Origin: Thalassotalea hakodatensis
GTDB taxonomy: Bacteria; Pseudomonadota; Gammaproteobacteria; Enterobacterales; Alteromonadaceae
NCBI RefSeq assembly: GCF_030295995.1
Contig: NZ_AP027365.1
Coordinates: 3,380,066-3,444,065 of the forward strand
DNA: 64,000 bases
Reading direction: 5' to 3'
Shown here one piece after another: positions 33,733-43,014 of the stretch. The notes beneath the pieces were generated by a model. The model was given only the letters and a program-made list of their open reading frames with translations. It was not told the DNA's origin and made no database searches. The position numbers were made by a program, and so were the translations under genes. Position 1 is the stretch's first letter; each line of letters starts with the position of its first letter.

Positions 33733-33758
33733 AAAAAAAAGCGCCCTTAAGACGCTTT
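33733..33758 (-). terminator. Terminator of acs
   Basis: aaagcgcccttaagacgcttt forms an 8-to-9-bp imperfect stem followed on the minus strand by a run of T's (complement of 33733-33740), 20 bases past the acs stop. Confidence 0.85.
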
Positions 33759-33776
33759 AGTTCATACGATACACAA

Positions 33777-35720
33777 TTAACCATGAACAATACGATTATC
33801 TATTAGATTATCAACAACAGCTGGATCAGCCAATGTTGAAGTATCGCCTAACGTTCCAATATCATTTTCGGCAATTTTACGTAAGATACGACGCATAATT
33901 TTGCCGGAACGGGTTTTAGGTAAACCCGGTGCCCACTGAATATAATCTGGTTTAGCAAAACGACCTAACTCATTAGCAACAAATTCAATAAGCTCTTTGT
34001 TAAGTTCAGGAGTTTCAGTAGCACTGGCCATAAGTGTTACATAGGCATATACCCCTTGCCCTTTCACTTCATGTGGATAACCAACAACCGCCGCTTCGGC
34101 TACTGCAGGATGAAGTACTAATGCACTTTCAATTTCTGCTGTGCCTAAACGGTGCCCAGAAACATTCAAAACATCATCAACACGACCTGTTATCCAATAA
34201 AAGCCATCTTCATCACGTTTGGCACCATCACCGGTAAAATAGTTACCTGGATACTGACTCAAATAGGTATCAATGAAGCGTTCATGATTGCCATAAACAC
34301 TACGTAATTGCCCCGGCCAGCTGCCCGTCATCACTAATAAGCCTTGGTTTTCACCTTCAAGGGTATTACCGTCTTTATCAAATAGTGCAGGTTTTACACC
34401 AAAGAATGGTTTTCCTGCAGCACCTGGTTTCATATCAACCGCGCCAGGTAATGAAGTGATCAATATCCCGCCAGTTTCAGTTTGCCACCAGGTGTCAACA
34501 ATGGGACAATTAGATTTTCCAACCACTTCATAATACCAATGCCAAGCTTCTGGGTTAATTGGTTCACCTACGGTGCCCAATAGACGCAAATCAGATAAAT
34601 CATATTTAGTCACATAATCATCACCTACACTCATTAAGGCGCGAATTGCCGTTGGTGCGGTATAAAAAATATTTACCTTGTGTTTTTCACATACTTGCCA
34701 AAATCTTCCAGCATCTGGGTAGGTTGGTACACCTTCAAAGACAAGAGTAGTTGCACCATTTGCTAAAGGTCCGTAGAAAATATATGAATGGCCAGTGATC
34801 CAGCCAGCATCAGCTGTACACCAATAAATTTCACCATCTTTATAATCAAACACATATTTATGTGTCATTGCTGCGTACAATGAATACCCGCCGCAGGTAT
34901 GTAATACCCCTTTTGGCGTACCTGTTGAACCCGAAGTGTAAAGAATAAACAGCGGATCTTCGGCATCCATTTCTTCTGGCTCACATACTGCTGCTAGATC
35001 AGCTACGGCAGCCTGATACTTAACATCAATTGCATCATTGTAAGCAACATCACCGCCCGTACGTTCAACAACAATGACTGAATGTACGTTAGGGCAATCT
35101 GCAATGGCTGCATCGACATTAGCTTTTAATGGAATAACACGGCCACCGCGTAAGCTTTCATCTGCAGTTACCACAACTTTACAATCAGCATCATCAATAC
35201 GAGCGCGAATAGATTCAGTTGAAAAACCACCAAACACAACAGAGTGAACAGCACCAATGCGTGCACAAGCAAGCATTGCGTAGCCAACTTCAGGGATCAT
35301 TGGCATATAAATGCACACACGATCACCTTTTTCGACACCGCGTGCTTTTAATAAATTTGCAAAACGACAGACATGATCATGCAATTCTTGATAGGTAACT
35401 TTTAAATCTTCTTCGGGGTTATCCCCTTCCCATATAATCGCCACATCATTTGCCTTTGTGGCAAGGTGTCTATCGATACAGTTATAGCTGACATTCAGCT
35501 TGCCACCTTCAAACCATGTTATATCGCCCGATTTCAAGTCAACTTTGCTTACCGTATCAAACGGTTTTGACCAATCAAGGAATTGATTAGCTTGCTCTGC
35601 CCAAAATTCATCTGGTTGGTCGATTGATTGTTGATACATTCTCTCGTAGGTTTCTGTATCAATATGCGTATGTGCCTTGGCACTGGCAGATACAGGATAA
35701 CGACTCTTTAGTTCTTGCAT
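33777..35720 (-). CDS. acs: Acetyl-CoA synthetase
   Basis: The 647-residue AMP-forming enzyme converts acetate, ATP and CoA to acetyl-CoA. Family motifs are complete: the P-loop-like [19 protein letters not shown], the acetate/AMP site [27 protein letters not shown], and the acetylation-controlled lysine in [15 protein letters not shown] near the C-terminus. Length is normal for the family. It stands alone with its own terminator. Position next to a beta-glucan locus is probably coincidental. Confidence 0.96.
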   Translation of the reverse strand: MQELKSRYPVSASAKAHTHIDTETYERMYQQSIDQPDEFWAEQANQFLDWSKPFDTVSKVDLKSGDITWFEGGKLNVSYNCIDRHLATKANDVAIIWEGDNPEEDLKVTYQELHDHVCRFANLLKARGVEKGDRVCIYMPMIPEVGYAMLACARIGAVHSVVFGGFSTESIRARIDDADCKVVVTADESLRGGRVIPLKANVDAAIADCPNVHSVIVVERTGGDVAYNDAIDVKYQAAVADLAAVCEPEEMDAEDPLFILYTSGSTGTPKGVLHTCGGYSLYAAMTHKYVFDYKDGEIYWCTADAGWITGHSYIFYGPLANGATTLVFEGVPTYPDAGRFWQVCEKHKVNIFYTAPTAIRALMSVGDDYVTKYDLSDLRLLGTVGEPINPEAWHWYYEVVGKSNCPIVDTWWQTETGGILITSLPGAVDMKPGAAGKPFFGVKPALFDKDGNTLEGENQGLLVMTGSWPGQLRSVYGNHERFIDTYLSQYPGNYFTGDGAKRDEDGFYWITGRVDDVLNVSGHRLGTAEIESALVLHPAVAEAAVVGYPHEVKGQGVYAYVTLMASATETPELNKELIEFVANELGRFAKPDYIQWAPGLPKTRSGKIMRRILRKIAENDIGTLGDTSTLADPAVVDNLIDNRIVHG

Positions 35721-36016
35721 GATAAGTCCTTCGTAAATATAACTTGAGATATTCTTGCTTTCTACTAACCGCCTTCGCCATTAGTAACAATTGTATTTTT
35801 TATAAGTGGCAACATCATATAGCATGTAAATCGTTTCGCATACTCAACTAAAGTCGAATAGCGCTGAATACACGATAAACAAAATAGGTCGCCCTATGCT
35901 TACATTATCACCGTTGAGCACAATTGACAACGCTGTCATTTGTTGTGTGAATGAACCTATTTAAATGAGGTAAAATCGAAGAGTCAAGTTGTAGGGGTTA
36001 ATGTTTTAAGGAGGAA
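35721..36016. other. Intergenic region upstream of acs
   Basis: About 300 bases holding the acs promoter region (minus strand). AT-rich; no reading frame, repeat or operator that I could assign with confidence. Confidence 0.5.
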
Positions 36017-36043
36017 GCGCTTTATGGCTTTATCATAAAGCGC
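36017..36043 (-). terminator. Terminator hairpin behind the GH3 gene
   Basis: gcgctttat and ataaagcgc form a perfect 9-bp stem with a 9-base loop, 12 bases beyond the GH3 stop codon. The downstream tract on the minus strand is only partly T-rich. Confidence 0.65.
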
Positions 36044-36054
36044 CTAATTAACAA

Positions 36055-38616
36055 TTACTGACAACTAACTGCTTGATCTGTTTCTTTTATCGAACGGTAA
36101 TCAATATTGCTAATTGATAGACTATTACTACCAGCGACTAACAGAGCAAAAGGGGAAACAATCTGGCTAAATTTAACCCCTTGTTCTGCAAAACATTCTA
36201 AAGGAATAGCTATATTCTTCCATGTATTTAACGGTAAATGATTAAGCGTTTTATCGATCTTGACGTTGCCAGAGCAACTACCTCGCTCGTCGCCAATGCT
36301 TTCACAACTTAATTGAACCTTAGCGCTCTTTATCTCTCCGCTATTTCGGCGCATTGATATCACAAGGTAATTACCGGCTTCATGTGCGGCGGTTAAATCT
36401 TCTCGAAAACCATTACCGGTTGTCATTGAAAGACCTGCAGATGTAGCGTCGCTACTCGTTAAGGTAAAAGCATCTTCTTGCACGTTACGATCAATAGTAC
36501 GGTAGGTAACATGAGTCAATGACGCAGTACTAGAGTTAATAACTTTCTGATCATCACCATCTATTAAGTTTAATTGCCATAACTTAGATACTTGTCCATT
36601 AAATAAATTAACATAGCTTTGATCAGCGCTGACCTTAGCCGATTGTTCATTTAAGTTATCTGAAAGTAAGCTTTCTTCACCATAGCGTAAGCCAAATCCA
36701 TAAGGTAGTAGTGGTTCGTTATCCTCATCAAAACGATTAACTAGCTGATCAGCTGATTTCGGCCAAGAGAACGAAAGCTTGCCCTTAAAATCATACTGAA
36801 CTTGTCCTTTATCGTCGGTGAGCAACACATCAGCAACAGCTTTACCTTCTGAGCCTGGTAACCATACGGCGACAAAAGCATCACTTGCATTAAGCTCTGC
36901 ATTTACCCACATCGGACGCCCACTAATAAACAAAGAGACGACCGGAATATTTTGTGCTTTTAGCTTTTTCAGTAACGCTAAATCACTTTTTATGCCGCGC
37001 TGATAGTCTAAATTTGAACGATCGCCATGTCCTTCTGCATAAGGTTCTTCGCCGAAAACAACAACGGCAACATCCGGCTTTTGACTAAATTCACCTTGCA
37101 CATTTAGCTCAACGCTTCCACCGGCTTTTGTTACCTGCGATTTAATTCCTTGATAAATCGAACTTCCGCCGGGAAAATCTTCATTGGTGTTGTTTGTTCC
37201 TTGCCAAGTGATCGTCCAACCACCTGATTGCTTACCTATGTTATCTGCGCCATCGCCTGCAACTAAAATATGTTGGCTAGGTTTAAGTGGTAAAATATTG
37301 CCTTTATTTTTAAGTAGTACCAATGACTCTCTTACTGCTTGCTGAGCAACAAGGCGATGTGACTGCTGACCAATTAATGCTGTTTTACCAGAAAATAAAC
37401 GATTTTTAGGACTAGGTTTATCAAATAAACCCGCTCTAAATTTTACCCGCAAAATTCTACGTACCGCATCATCAACTCTTGAATGCGCTATCACACCTTC
37501 TTTAACTTGTTTAATGGTGTTTTCCAATAACGGCTTCCAAGCATCGGTAGGCACCATATAAATATCTAAGCCAGCATTAACCGCTTGAGGGCAATTATCA
37601 TTGGTACAGCCTTCAATTTGGCCATGGCCATTCCAATCTCCAACCACAAAACCATCGAAGCCCATTTGCTCTTTTAACACATTGGTGAGTAAGTATTTAT
37701 GACCATGCAGTTTTTTCCCATGCCAGCTGTTGAATGACGCCATGACTGATTGAGCACCAGCCGTAAGGCCACCAACATAGCCTTGGCCATGAATATCAAA
37801 CAGCTCTTGTTCAGTGGCAATATTATTACCTTGATCATCACCACCAACCGTACCACCATCACCAATAAAATGCTTAACCGTACTGATCACGCGATCATCA
37901 CCTAAGAAATCTTTTCCAGCATGACCTTGCAGCCCTTTAACAATGGCATATGCGTATTTTTTAACGATATCAGGATCTTCAGAGTAGCCTTCATAAGTTC
38001 TTCCCCATCGATCATCCCTCACCGTTGCTACGGTAGGCGCAAATACCCAATCAATCCCTGTTACCATCACTTCAGTCGCGGTTATTTGTGCAATTTTCTC
38101 GATCAATGCAGGGTTATTCGCTGCACCCAAGCCGATATTATGAGGAAATAACGTCGCGCCTATTACGTTGTTGTGCCCATGTACGGCATCAGTACCCCAC
38201 ATTGTTGGAATAGCAATTCCATCAATGCTGTCATCAATCGATGCTTGGTACATTTTTTCTGCTAATACGATCCAATCTTGCGGAGTTGAGTGTTTTTCAT
38301 TATTGGGAAAAGAGCCACCACCATTTAAATATGAACCAAAGCCATAACGACGCATATCTTCAACACTGATATCTCTTATTTCCGGCTGGATCATTTGCGC
38401 GACTTTTTGTTCGAGCGTCATTTTTGACAATAGTGCTTCAACTTTTTTTTCTATAATAGGGTTTTGTTTAACGTCAGAAACAATTTCAGGCCAAACTTCA
38501 GCAGCTTTACCTTTATCAACATATTGTTGTTGCTCAGTTTTATACGCTTGTTGGCAAGCACCAAGCAAACTAATGCATGACAGCGCCACACAAGATTTTA
38601 ATAACACATTCATCAT
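36055..38616 (-). CDS. GH3 beta-glucosidase lipoprotein (exo-beta-glucan hydrolase)
   Basis: An 853-residue lipoprotein (LLGAC, lipid Cys21). The GH3 N-terminal barrel carries the nucleophile in DGFVVGDWNG (Asp327) and the substrate-binding KHFIGDGGT. The GH3 C-terminal domain follows (VVVFGEEPYAEGHGDR, PLLPYGFGLRYG), and an extra C-terminal beta domain of about 170 residues typical of ExoP-like glucan glucohydrolases. It likely removes glucose from beta-1,3/1,4-gluco-oligosaccharides in the periplasm. It overlaps the MFS gene start-to-stop by one base and is the last gene of the beta-glucan locus. Confidence 0.92.
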   Translation of the reverse strand: MMNVLLKSCVALSCISLLGACQQAYKTEQQQYVDKGKAAEVWPEIVSDVKQNPIIEKKVEALLSKMTLEQKVAQMIQPEIRDISVEDMRRYGFGSYLNGGGSFPNNEKHSTPQDWIVLAEKMYQASIDDSIDGIAIPTMWGTDAVHGHNNVIGATLFPHNIGLGAANNPALIEKIAQITATEVMVTGIDWVFAPTVATVRDDRWGRTYEGYSEDPDIVKKYAYAIVKGLQGHAGKDFLGDDRVISTVKHFIGDGGTVGGDDQGNNIATEQELFDIHGQGYVGGLTAGAQSVMASFNSWHGKKLHGHKYLLTNVLKEQMGFDGFVVGDWNGHGQIEGCTNDNCPQAVNAGLDIYMVPTDAWKPLLENTIKQVKEGVIAHSRVDDAVRRILRVKFRAGLFDKPSPKNRLFSGKTALIGQQSHRLVAQQAVRESLVLLKNKGNILPLKPSQHILVAGDGADNIGKQSGGWTITWQGTNNTNEDFPGGSSIYQGIKSQVTKAGGSVELNVQGEFSQKPDVAVVVFGEEPYAEGHGDRSNLDYQRGIKSDLALLKKLKAQNIPVVSLFISGRPMWVNAELNASDAFVAVWLPGSEGKAVADVLLTDDKGQVQYDFKGKLSFSWPKSADQLVNRFDEDNEPLLPYGFGLRYGEESLLSDNLNEQSAKVSADQSYVNLFNGQVSKLWQLNLIDGDDQKVINSSTASLTHVTYRTIDRNVQEDAFTLTSSDATSAGLSMTTGNGFREDLTAAHEAGNYLVISMRRNSGEIKSAKVQLSCESIGDERGSCSGNVKIDKTLNHLPLNTWKNIAIPLECFAEQGVKFSQIVSPFALLVAGSNSLSISNIDYRSIKETDQAVSCQ

Positions 38617-39875
38617 TATTCCTTAACTCCTTCAACTTGAGTAGGCACTGAGCCCTTAACACCATAAAAAGCAATGTAGATATAACAAAGCAATGGTAAG
38701 AAGAATGCTAACTGTAAACCTATAGCATCAGCCATCACTCCTTGCAGTAACGGTACAATGGCGCCTCCAACAATAGCGAGACATAACACGCCAGAACCTC
38801 GGCTTGCATGCTGTCCTAATCCGCTAATAGCAAGACTAAAAATGGTTGGAAACATAATGGAATTAAACAGCCCAATGGCCAGCACTGACCATTTTGCGAT
38901 GTCTCCAGAAGAAAAAATAGTTAACAATAAGAGTACAATGGCAGCAACAGCATTAAAGGCAAGTACTTTACCCGCGCTAATGTGTTGCATCACAATGGCA
39001 CCAACAAAGCGGCCAATCATGGCGCCACCCCAGTAATAGGCAATTAAACGCGAGGCTTCAGCTTCCGTTAAACCAGCAATAGTTGGATCGTTTAAATAAC
39101 TCACAAGAAAACTGCCAATCGCCACTTCAGCACCGACATAAAGGAAAATAGCAATGGCACCTAGTTTGAGGTGCGAAAATTTAAGGGCATCAGCATAATT
39201 TGCAGTGTTTTGTTTAACCGTTCCTAAATTCGGCAAAGTTAATTTTGCAAAAATTCCCGCCAGTAAAAGCAACGCAGCCGCAAGTAATAAGTAAGGCAAC
39301 TGTACAGCAGAAGATCCAGACTCTGGGGTTATCTCTGCGCCAGAAAAAATAAGGTATGCGCCAAAAAATGGGGCTAATGTCGTGCCTAACGAATTAAACG
39401 CTTGGGTCATGGTTAACCGCGACGGTGCGGTTTTAACCGGCCCTAATACGCTAACAAAAGGATTTGCTGATACTTGTAATATAGTGATCCCTGCGGCCAA
39501 CACAAACAACGCAATTAAAAATAATAAATACACTTCCATTGACGCTGCGGGATAAAATAATAAACAACCACATGCAGCTATACTTAATCCGGTAACAATC
39601 CCTTTTTGATAACCAATTCTTGCCACTAAATTTCCCGCAGGAATCGACACAATGAAATAGGCACTAAAAAAGCAAAACTGGATCAGCATAGCTTGAGTGT
39701 AAGACAGTTCAAATGCGCCCTTTAAATAAGGAATTAAAATATCATTTAAACAAGTTATAAAACCCCACATAAAAAATAATGTAGTAAGAGAACACAATGC
39801 CCAAGTGTTGTTACTCGTATCTTGTGGTGGTAATTGCTCTGTTACAGGCTTTGCTGATACCGAAAACTCAGCCAT
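38616..39875 (-). CDS. Sugar MFS transporter (FucP/GluP-type)
   Basis: The product has about twelve membrane segments and FucP/GluP-family features: [19 protein letters not shown] in the first helix and [18 protein letters not shown] in the middle. Members import glucose, galactose or fucose with protons. I use the ATG of [10 protein letters not shown] (39875) rather than the one five codons upstream. Between a TonB receptor and a GH3 enzyme, its substrate is most likely glucose or gluco-oligosaccharide released by the GH3 protein. The stop overlaps the GH3 start codon. Confidence 0.9.
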   Translation of the reverse strand: MAEFSVSAKPVTEQLPPQDTSNNTWALCSLTTLFFMWGFITCLNDILIPYLKGAFELSYTQAMLIQFCFFSAYFIVSIPAGNLVARIGYQKGIVTGLSIAACGCLLFYPAASMEVYLLFLIALFVLAAGITILQVSANPFVSVLGPVKTAPSRLTMTQAFNSLGTTLAPFFGAYLIFSGAEITPESGSSAVQLPYLLLAAALLLLAGIFAKLTLPNLGTVKQNTANYADALKFSHLKLGAIAIFLYVGAEVAIGSFLVSYLNDPTIAGLTEAEASRLIAYYWGGAMIGRFVGAIVMQHISAGKVLAFNAVAAIVLLLLTIFSSGDIAKWSVLAIGLFNSIMFPTIFSLAISGLGQHASRGSGVLCLAIVGGAIVPLLQGVMADAIGLQLAFFLPLLCYIYIAFYGVKGSVPTQVEGVKE

Positions 39876-39940
39876 AAAGCACTCCTTCATCTGTTGTTAT
39901 CAAAGAATTTTCAAAAATTCACGAGGACTTCTCGTACAAT

Positions 39941-39971
39941 AAAAAAGTTCGGCGGAGGCCCTCCACCGAAC
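39941..39971 (-). terminator. Terminator of the TonB-dependent receptor gene
   Basis: gttcggcggag (39947-39957) pairs with ctccaccgaac (39961-39971), one mismatch, followed on the minus strand by six T's. It lies just beyond the receptor stop and separates it from the MFS gene, so those two may be partly uncoupled. Confidence 0.85.
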
Positions 39972-39981
39972 AACCACCCCC

Positions 39982-42942
39982 CTATTGAAAGCTATATCGA
40001 ACACCGACTACATAACGAGGGCCATACTGACGAGCAAATAAGAACTGCTCTTCATAACGGCCAAAACCTTGTTCCGTTTCGTTATTAATATTAATGCCTT
40101 CAAAAAAGACGGTTGTTTGCTCATCGATGTCATAATTGACGCTTAAGTCCCATTGGCCAAAAGCTTTTGCAAACTGTGGAGGGTTATCGGAAGAGCCTTC
40201 ATTTTGCCCAACACCAATTAAGTACTCGTCTCGCCAAGCATACGTTGCTTTAACAGACAAGCCATGTTTCTCGTAGAAAGCCTGAAAATTTGCCGAATCG
40301 CTTAGACCTGTTAACGGGGTTTGCTGGGCTAAACTATTCACGTCAAACTCAACATCACCATCGACAATTGTGCCATTGATGCCCAAGCCAAAGCCGCTTT
40401 CACCAAATAAATGCTGGAAAGCAAGTTCAACGCCATCTACCGTTTTCGTATCAGGCGCATTAAAAGGTCGACGAATATCCCAAGAAATTAGCGGATCCTC
40501 TGATGAAGGTGTTAAATAACCTTGGTCATTTAATGGCGAACCATTGGCTTGTATTTCAGCAAAAATAGCGTCATTCGTTGCTTGCTCGCCACGCGATTCA
40601 ATATCAGCTACCGCTTGATTCCAGCGTGGGCCTAAATAAATGTCGTGAAAACCTTCAATGGTTGTTGAGACGATTTGGCTACCAATAAAGTTTTCCACCT
40701 CTTTACGGAAGTAACCCACAGAGGCATAACTGGCCTCACCGTAATAATACTCAAGGCTTAGATCAAAGTTAGTTGACTCAAATGGCATTAAATTGGTATT
40801 TCCTTCGCCACCATTTCGCGAGCCAATTTTTGGACTGCCAGATAAACTTCTACCGCCGGCTAAATCGCCTAAAGGTGCGCGTGTAATGGTTTTACCCCAT
40901 GACACACGACCGACTAGTTCGTCAGTCAAATCAACTTTTACATCGATCATAGGTAAGAACACATCATGTTCACCAGTTTGCTCTAAAAAATTTGAATCGC
41001 CCGGTAGGTATTGCGTATGCCATTCACTCCCTCCCTTCCACCAGACAGTGGTTGGTACAGGCTGTAACACATGGCTAGTCACTTCGGTTTCTTCATAACG
41101 AACGCCAATATTTACTTGTACCGGAAATTCAGCAACATCAAATTCCCATTGAGACTGTAAATAAATACTTTGGGTTTCTTCTTTTACCGAGCCTTGAGTA
41201 ATCGTACCCATATCATGGTAAGCAGTCGTGGCAAAGTAATCATCGCCACCAAGCACTTCATTGGTTAGGAATGCTTCTGAGCGAGCAACCACTTCGTCAA
41301 AATCAAAGGTGTAATAATAGTTAGGCGTTAAATTAGCGCCGCCACTACTAAACGCATCCAGAAAGTTATCCGTGCTATTGCGTACAAACATGCCATCAGG
41401 AAACATTTCAGGCCAAGATGGGTTAAACAAGAAGCCTCCAATCAATCCACTCCATGCATTAGAGCCACCCATGGTTTGATCGGTATACGCGCCACCAAAT
41501 TTCACTTGTACGAGTGGAATATCAAATACGTCATTTTCCCATGTACCATGTAACTGCACTTGTTCAATTTCAGACTTACCTGGCGCATGGATAAATTGGC
41601 TAAAGTGTGAATCTATTTCACCTGGCGCGAGTTCTGTTGTACCGTTATTCCAATAGATTTGTGCAAGCGGGATATCACCATTGCGATAATCATAGGTTTT
41701 CGTGGTTAACTGATCTGAGCCCAACACTAGGGAGCCAAAACTACCTAACCCTTCATCACCGCCATTATCTATATCGCTAGATGAGTCATGGTAATCAAGC
41801 ACCAAATTGAGCGTGTCAGTGATTTGCCAATCAAAATTTACCCCAATTGACTCCTCTTCTACATCAGTGGTGCCTCGTGATGCGGTATAAGAGCCATCAT
41901 TACCGCTAATGTCGGCATAGACAACGGTACCGTTGTCATCAATTTCGTAAGCATTAATATTACCGCCGTAATCATTCCATAACCCCCAGCCGATTGAGTT
42001 AGTACCCGTTGTCGCTTCGGTGCGTGTATAATCTAAAGAGACAATCAATACATCGATTGGCATATATTGCACAACGACATGACTGTTGGTTCTATCGCGT
42101 TCTACGTTTTCAATACCGTAGTTCATATCGCGCGGAAAGAAGTGATTTCCAATGCGATTTCCTTCATCATCAATCGCACGTGGATCGACCACCTTGTCGT
42201 CATCTAAATTTGTTGGTAATGCAACATTTGCTTGCCACCCTTGAATGTTAGCCAGTTGTTTTTGAAAGTCACGTTCATGATGTGTAAAGGAAAATGCGAC
42301 CCCTAATGTGTCATCTAAAAACGTATTGGAATATAAGGCTGAAAATTCTGGTGTAACATCACTGCCTTCTTCGTTTGAACTATCGTGAATTGCTTTCGCT
42401 GAAAGACTATAACGCTCTCCAGGACTTGCCAACGGCTTACGGGTGACAATATTTACCGTTGCACCTAAACCACCACTGGGATTTTCAGCCCGTGCTGTTT
42501 TGTAAACTTCAAGTGCTGACACACCGTCTGAGGCAAGGTTTTCTAAACTATAAGAACGAGTATTACCCGTACCCGGCATTTGACGACCATTTAAGGTGAT
42601 CAAGTTAAAGTCAGGACCAAAACCCCGTACCGTAATTTGACTACCTTCACCATTACTTCGACTAACAGATACCCCCGTTATACGTTGTAATGATTCGGCT
42701 AAATTAGTGTCTGGAAATTTACCCATTTCTTCTGCTGAAATAGCGTCCACAACGCCCGACATATCACGTTTAACATTCATTGCACGTGTTAAGCTGCCTT
42801 TAATACCTTTAACTTCAATAATTTCTACTTCATTGCTTTTTGAAGCAGCATCTTGCGCGAACACTATTGGACTAGTTGTTGTCGTTAACATAGCGGTTAG
42901 TGCAAGTGCGATTGGTGACTTTGTAAAATTTGTAATGTTCAT
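39982..42942 (-). CDS. TonB-dependent receptor, beta-glucan type
   Basis: A 986-residue outer-membrane receptor. It has a signal peptide (cleavage after VFA, about residue 29), a TonB box (VEIIEVKGI), a plug domain (MGKFPDTNLAESLQRITGVSV, ITVRGFGPDFNLITLNGRQMPG) and a long barrel ending YVVGVRYSFQ. This is the type seen in marine polysaccharide loci (IPR010104 group, TonB-dependent receptor of CUT type). It should import oligosaccharides released by the GH16 enzyme encoded directly upstream. Substrate is inferred from the neighbours. Confidence 0.93.
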   Translation of the reverse strand: MNITNFTKSPIALALTAMLTTTTSPIVFAQDAASKSNEVEIIEVKGIKGSLTRAMNVKRDMSGVVDAISAEEMGKFPDTNLAESLQRITGVSVSRSNGEGSQITVRGFGPDFNLITLNGRQMPGTGNTRSYSLENLASDGVSALEVYKTARAENPSGGLGATVNIVTRKPLASPGERYSLSAKAIHDSSNEEGSDVTPEFSALYSNTFLDDTLGVAFSFTHHERDFQKQLANIQGWQANVALPTNLDDDKVVDPRAIDDEGNRIGNHFFPRDMNYGIENVERDRTNSHVVVQYMPIDVLIVSLDYTRTEATTGTNSIGWGLWNDYGGNINAYEIDDNGTVVYADISGNDGSYTASRGTTDVEEESIGVNFDWQITDTLNLVLDYHDSSSDIDNGGDEGLGSFGSLVLGSDQLTTKTYDYRNGDIPLAQIYWNNGTTELAPGEIDSHFSQFIHAPGKSEIEQVQLHGTWENDVFDIPLVQVKFGGAYTDQTMGGSNAWSGLIGGFLFNPSWPEMFPDGMFVRNSTDNFLDAFSSGGANLTPNYYYTFDFDEVVARSEAFLTNEVLGGDDYFATTAYHDMGTITQGSVKEETQSIYLQSQWEFDVAEFPVQVNIGVRYEETEVTSHVLQPVPTTVWWKGGSEWHTQYLPGDSNFLEQTGEHDVFLPMIDVKVDLTDELVGRVSWGKTITRAPLGDLAGGRSLSGSPKIGSRNGGEGNTNLMPFESTNFDLSLEYYYGEASYASVGYFRKEVENFIGSQIVSTTIEGFHDIYLGPRWNQAVADIESRGEQATNDAIFAEIQANGSPLNDQGYLTPSSEDPLISWDIRRPFNAPDTKTVDGVELAFQHLFGESGFGLGINGTIVDGDVEFDVNSLAQQTPLTGLSDSANFQAFYEKHGLSVKATYAWRDEYLIGVGQNEGSSDNPPQFAKAFGQWDLSVNYDIDEQTTVFFEGININNETEQGFGRYEEQFLFARQYGPRYVVGVRYSFQ

Positions 42943-42971
42943 TTTTACCTACTTATTCAATAATTTTTATT

Positions 42972-42999
42972 GATTTGATTATGCTTAAACAATCAAATC
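42972..42999. promoter_or_regulatory. Inverted repeat upstream of the receptor gene
   Basis: gatttgatt and aatcaaatc are perfect 9-bp arms separated by 10 bases, 30 bases before the receptor ATG and just past the GH16 stop. It could be an operator, or a weak terminator without a U-run. Confidence 0.45.
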
Positions 43000-43014
43000 G
43001 TTAATGTCCAAGCG